Positions 5,301 to 7,593 of a stretch of 7,593 nucleotides of DNA are shown one piece after another; the first letter of the stretch is position 1; every line of letters starts with the position of its first letter. Made by a program: the position numbers and the translations under genes. The DNA lies in assembly GCA_023255835.1 (NCBI GenBank), contig JAGDVW010000077.1, forward strand, positions 1 to 7,593, written 5' to 3'. Under the pieces are notes generated by a model. That model was not told the origin of the DNA, did not search any database, and worked only from the letters and a program-made list of their open reading frames with translations. The stretch is from Candidatus Acetothermia bacterium. Lineage in GTDB: Bacteria; Bipolaricaulota; Bipolaricaulia; Bipolaricaulales; Bipolaricaulaceae.

Positions 5301-6550
5301 GTTTTTCCCCTGGCCGCCCAATAAAAACCCAAGAGCTCCAGGAGAAACTCCAGGATTTTTTGAGCCAGGCGGATCTCAAAGGGCGAAGGGTTTTGGTGAT
5401 CGTCCCCGACGATACCCGCACACTTCCCATGCCCGCGATCTACGAGGCTTTTCTTGAGGCCTTGCTTCCCCAGGTGAAAGAGCTCGCGTTTTTGGTGGCT
5501 TTGGGGACCCATCCGCCGCTTACGGAAGCCCAGCTCATTCAGCACCTCGGCCCCCGCTTTCCCCATCCCCAGGTCCAGGTGTACCAGCACGCCTGGCAGG
5601 ACCCCCACGCGCTGGTTCAGGTGGGAAAGATCTCGGCGGAGAGGATGGCCGAGCTCTCCCGGGGCCTCCTCCCTTTGGCGGTGGCGGTGGAGATAAACCG
5701 GTTGGTCTTGGCGTACGAGCGGATCATCTTGGTGGGGCCGGTTTTTCCCCACGAGGTGGTGGGCTTCTCCGGCGGCCACAAGTATTTCTTTCCCGGGGTC
5801 TCCGGGCCGGTCATGGTGAACGTCTCCCACTGGCTCGGCGCCCTCATCACCAACCCCAAGGTGAACGGCCACAAATGGACGCCGGTGCGGGAAATGATCG
5901 AGGAGGCGGCGAGGATGATCCCCACCCCAAGGTACGGGCTCTCCCTGGTCCTAGGGGGGCATGATCTTTTCGGGGTTTTCTTCGGGGAGGTGGTGGAGGC
6001 CTGGGAGGCCGCCGCGGATCTCTCCGCCCAGGTGAACATCGTCTGGACCGAGCGCAGCTATGAATTCGTCCTCTCCATGGCCCCTCATATGTACCGGGAG
6101 CTTTGGCTTGCCGGGAAGTGCATGTACAAGCTCGAGCCGGTGGTGGCCAATGGCGGGACCCTCATCATCTATGGCCCCCACATCCGCGAGATCTCCCCAA
6201 CCCATGGGGAGTGGCTTTTGCGGGTGGGCTACCACGTGCGCGACTTTTTCCTGGCCCAGTGGGAGAAGTACAAGCACGTCCCCTGGGCGGTCCTCGCCCA
6301 CTCCACCCACGTGAAGGGGATCGGAACTTTTCGCGAGGGGGTGGAGCGGCCACGGATCCAAGTGGTCCTGGCCACTGGGATCCCGGAAGAAATCTGCCAG
6401 CGGATCAACCTGGGCTACCGGGACCCCAAAAGCATCGACCCCGAGGAGCTGCGGGGGCGGGAGGAGGAGGGGATTTTGGTGGTGCCCAACGCCGGCGAAC
6501 AGCTTTGGCGCCTGGCTGATGGAACGGTTCCCGACATCGATTTGCTTTAA
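5294..6550 (+). CDS. LarA-superfamily nickel-pincer hydroxyacid racemase/epimerase (candidate D-gluconate/D-mannonate 2-epimerase)
   Basis: A 418-residue homologue of the nickel-dependent lactate racemase LarA, which uses a pyridinium-type nickel-pincer cofactor to move hydride at the alpha carbon of 2-hydroxy acids. Residues matching LarA's active site are DDTR (39-42, phosphate/cofactor binding), His73 in ALGTHPPL, His153 in FPHEVVGFSGGHK, Lys163 (the expected cofactor thioamide lysine) and His179 in VNVSHW. The C-terminal domain carries NGGTLIIYGPHIREI (286-300), HSTHVKGIGT (336-345) and ATGIPEEICQRINLGY (360-375). ATG 5294 overlaps the gnd stop by 7 nt behind GGAGG seven bases upstream; open sequence further upstream is gnd read in another frame. 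LarA homologues include enzymes for malate, phenyllactate and, as I recall, D-gluconate at C2. With fructuronate reductase and gnd in the operon, interconversion of D-mannonate and D-gluconate is the best guess. Lactate or another hydroxyacid remains possible. No cofactor-assembly genes (larB, larC, larE) are visible. Confidence 0.85.
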   Translation: MLSFSPGRPIKTQELQEKLQDFLSQADLKGRRVLVIVPDDTRTLPMPAIYEAFLEALLPQVKELAFLVALGTHPPLTEAQLIQHLGPRFPHPQVQVYQHAWQDPHALVQVGKISAERMAELSRGLLPLAVAVEINRLVLAYERIILVGPVFPHEVVGFSGGHKYFFPGVSGPVMVNVSHWLGALITNPKVNGHKWTPVREMIEEAARMIPTPRYGLSLVLGGHDLFGVFFGEVVEAWEAAADLSAQVNIVWTERSYEFVLSMAPHMYRELWLAGKCMYKLEPVVANGGTLIIYGPHIREISPTHGEWLLRVGYHVRDFFLAQWEKYKHVPWAVLAHSTHVKGIGTFREGVERPRIQVVLATGIPEEICQRINLGYRDPKSIDPEELRGREEEGILVVPNAGEQLWRLADGTVPDIDLL

Positions 6551-6596
6551 ACCAGCGAGCAAGTTTCCCGCCCCTGGGACAACAGGTGCCTGAGCG
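6551..6596. other. Short convergent intergenic spacer without a clear terminator
   Basis: Forty-six bases separate the stop of the LarA homologue from the stop of the convergent flavoprotein gene. Only weak inverted repeats are present: TTGCT/AGCAA flanking the LarA stop, TCCC/GGGA near the middle, CAGG/CCTG, and CTGA/TCAG at the flavoprotein stop. None has a long stem or a following T tract on either strand, so no intrinsic terminator can be called. Confidence 0.6.
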
Positions 6597-7559
6597 TCAG
6601 CTTCCCCAATCCGTGCGGGGGCGGGCTCGTCCGCGGAGGTAAAGCTCGGCGGAAAGGGCGGCCTGAGCCCCTTCCGCCGCGGCGATCACTGCCTGCCGAA
6701 ACTTTTTGCAGTGCACGTCGCCTGCGGCAAATACCCCGGGCAGCGGGGTGCGCATGGCCTCGTCCACCACAAGACAACCCCCTTCCCCCAAAGGGACCTG
6801 TCCGCCCAAGAAATCCACCACCGGCGCTGTTCCCTGAAGGAGGGGGAAGACCCCGCCCACGGGAACCACCTCCTCCCCTCCCTCCGTAGCGATGCGGATG
6901 GCCTCCACGCGCGCGTCGCCCAGGATCTCCAAAAGGCGCACTCCTTGGCGGACCTCCACTTTGGGGTGGGCGGCGAGTTCATCCCAAAGCTCTTTGGGAA
7001 CAAAGGTTTTCGTGCTGGGGACGAGGAAGAGCACCCGCGCGGCGAATTGGGCCACGGCCAGGGCTTCCTCCGCGGCCTCGGCGGTGGTTCCGGCCACGGC
7101 CACCACCTGGTCCCGAAAGAAGGGAGCATCACAGGCCGCACAGTAGCTCACCCCGCGGCCGATCAGTTTCTCCTCGCCGGGGAGAAAGCGATTCCGGCCC
7201 ATGGCGCCTGTGGCGATGATCACCGCCCTGGCCAAGTAAAGTCCAGAAGCGGTCCACACCTCCTTTGGGTCGCGGAGCACATCCGCCCGCACGACTTTTT
7301 CCTCCCGGATTTCCGCGCCGAAGGAACTGGCCTGGCTGCGGATGCGGTGGACGAGCTCCGCACCGGGGATGGGACCGAGCACCCCGGGGAAGTTTTCGAT
7401 TTTTTGAGCTCGGCCCGCGGCGCCCTCATAAACCCCTTTGTCCAGGACGAGGGTGCGCAGGCCGGCCCGCGCCGAATAGAGGGCGGCCGTGGCCCCTGCC
7501 GGCCCTCCCCCAATCACGATCACTTCGTAAATTTCGCCTCCTCCCCTAGGATCCACCAT
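6597..7559 (-). CDS. trxB: Thioredoxin-reductase-like FAD disulfide oxidoreductase lacking a normal NADPH site
   Basis: A 320-residue, two-domain flavoprotein of low-molecular-weight thioredoxin reductase architecture. The FAD domain has VIVIGGGPAGATAALYSARAGL (GGGPAG at 17-22), IENFPG (54-59), ATGA (116-119) and FAAGDVHCKKFRQAVIAAAEGA (AGD at 279-281). The redox-active CAACD lies at 140-144. The middle domain is unusual: where NADPH enzymes have GGG[ND][ST]A and HRRxxFR, this protein has VAGTTAEA (155-162) and VPSTKTFV (180-187), so the dinucleotide glycines and all three arginines are gone. The reductant may therefore be ferredoxin, another donor or NADH rather than NADPH. The start at ATG 7559 follows AAGGAAGGGAG; a GTG at 7523 nearer the Rossmann strand is an alternative. 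The gene converges on the operon, is transcribed separately and has no evident tie to sugar-acid metabolism. The true substrate (thioredoxin or a glutaredoxin-like protein) cannot be seen here. Confidence 0.86.
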   Translation of the reverse strand: MVDPRGGGEIYEVIVIGGGPAGATAALYSARAGLRTLVLDKGVYEGAAGRAQKIENFPGVLGPIPGAELVHRIRSQASSFGAEIREEKVVRADVLRDPKEVWTASGLYLARAVIIATGAMGRNRFLPGEEKLIGRGVSYCAACDAPFFRDQVVAVAGTTAEAAEEALAVAQFAARVLFLVPSTKTFVPKELWDELAAHPKVEVRQGVRLLEILGDARVEAIRIATEGGEEVVPVGGVFPLLQGTAPVVDFLGGQVPLGEGGCLVVDEAMRTPLPGVFAAGDVHCKKFRQAVIAAAEGAQAALSAELYLRGRARPRTDWGS

Positions 7560-7563
7560 GTTG

Positions 7564-7574
7564 CTCCCTTCCTT
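7564..7574 (-). promoter_or_regulatory. Shine-Dalgarno site for the thioredoxin-reductase-like gene
   Basis: Read on the minus strand, AAGGAAGGGAG precedes ATG 7559 by 4 nt (7 nt if the GGAAGG core is used). It favours this start over the in-frame GTG at 7523. Only about 20 further nucleotides remain before the window edge, and I see no convincing promoter in them. Confidence 0.6.
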
Positions 7575-7593
7575 GGCCGCGGTTTTTCTACAG

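Noticed and set aside
3816..5321. 501-codon minus-strand open frame opposite gnd
   Set aside because: Antisense shadow of gnd; no motifs, and gnd itself is unambiguous.
5294..6550. Straightforward lactate racemase
   Set aside because: Possible by homology, but no lactate permease, lactate dehydrogenase or lar maturation gene is nearby, and the sugar-acid context points to an aldonate substrate.
6597..7559. Ordinary NADPH-dependent thioredoxin reductase
   Set aside because: FAD and CAAC motifs fit, but the GGG[ND][ST]A and HRRxxFR-type NADPH elements are absent, so the plain annotation would mislead.
7560..7593. Promoter for the minus-strand gene
   Set aside because: Only 34 nt are available, mostly occupied by the ribosome binding site; a TAGAAA-like stretch near the edge is too weak and incomplete to call.

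Overview
The window is a compact, GC-rich piece of a bacterial genome. Six tightly packed genes lie on the + strand (1 to 6550), and one convergent gene lies on the - strand (6597 to 7559). The gene content suggests a thermophilic or deep-branching, probably anaerobic bacterium. It includes a Thermotoga-type tagaturonate epimerase, a pyrophosphate-type phosphofructokinase, a nickel-racemase homologue and a thioredoxin-reductase-like protein without a normal NADPH site. Proteins are rich in Glu/Arg/Ala/Leu, and long chance ORFs run antisense to the genes, as expected at high GC. I cannot name the lineage; a Thermotogae-like gene set in a GC-rich genome (a candidate phylum such as Bipolaricaulota would fit) is only a guess.

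Layout, left to right: (1) the 3' part of uxaE, D-tagaturonate/D-fructuronate epimerase, cut by the window edge; (2) a short-chain dehydrogenase of the D-fructuronate reductase (D-mannonate oxidoreductase) type; (3) a PfkA-superfamily kinase with PPi-type active-site residues; (4) a HAD-superfamily hydrolase of unknown substrate; (5) gnd, decarboxylating 6-phosphogluconate dehydrogenase; (6) a LarA-superfamily nickel-pincer racemase/epimerase. Junctions are -8, +10, +2, -1 and -7 nt, so this is almost certainly one translationally coupled operon whose promoter lies upstream of the window. After a 46-nt convergent gap without a convincing terminator comes (7), a thioredoxin-reductase-like flavoprotein on the - strand.

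How the genes may work together (inference): UxaE and the SDR convert galacturonate-derived tagaturonate to fructuronate and then to D-mannonate. The usual next step is mannonate dehydratase leading to KDG, but no such gene is seen here. Instead the operon carries Gnd, which needs 6-phosphogluconate, and a LarA homologue. D-mannonate and D-gluconate differ only at C2, the carbon that LarA-type enzymes epimerise. A nickel-dependent mannonate-to-gluconate step plus a gluconokinase would join hexuronate catabolism directly to the oxidative pentose phosphate route. The PPi-type PFK could then act on sedoheptulose 7-phosphate or fructose 6-phosphate made downstream from ribulose 5-phosphate. This possible KDG-independent hexuronate route is the most interesting hypothesis in the window. 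The HAD protein is the piece with no assigned job.
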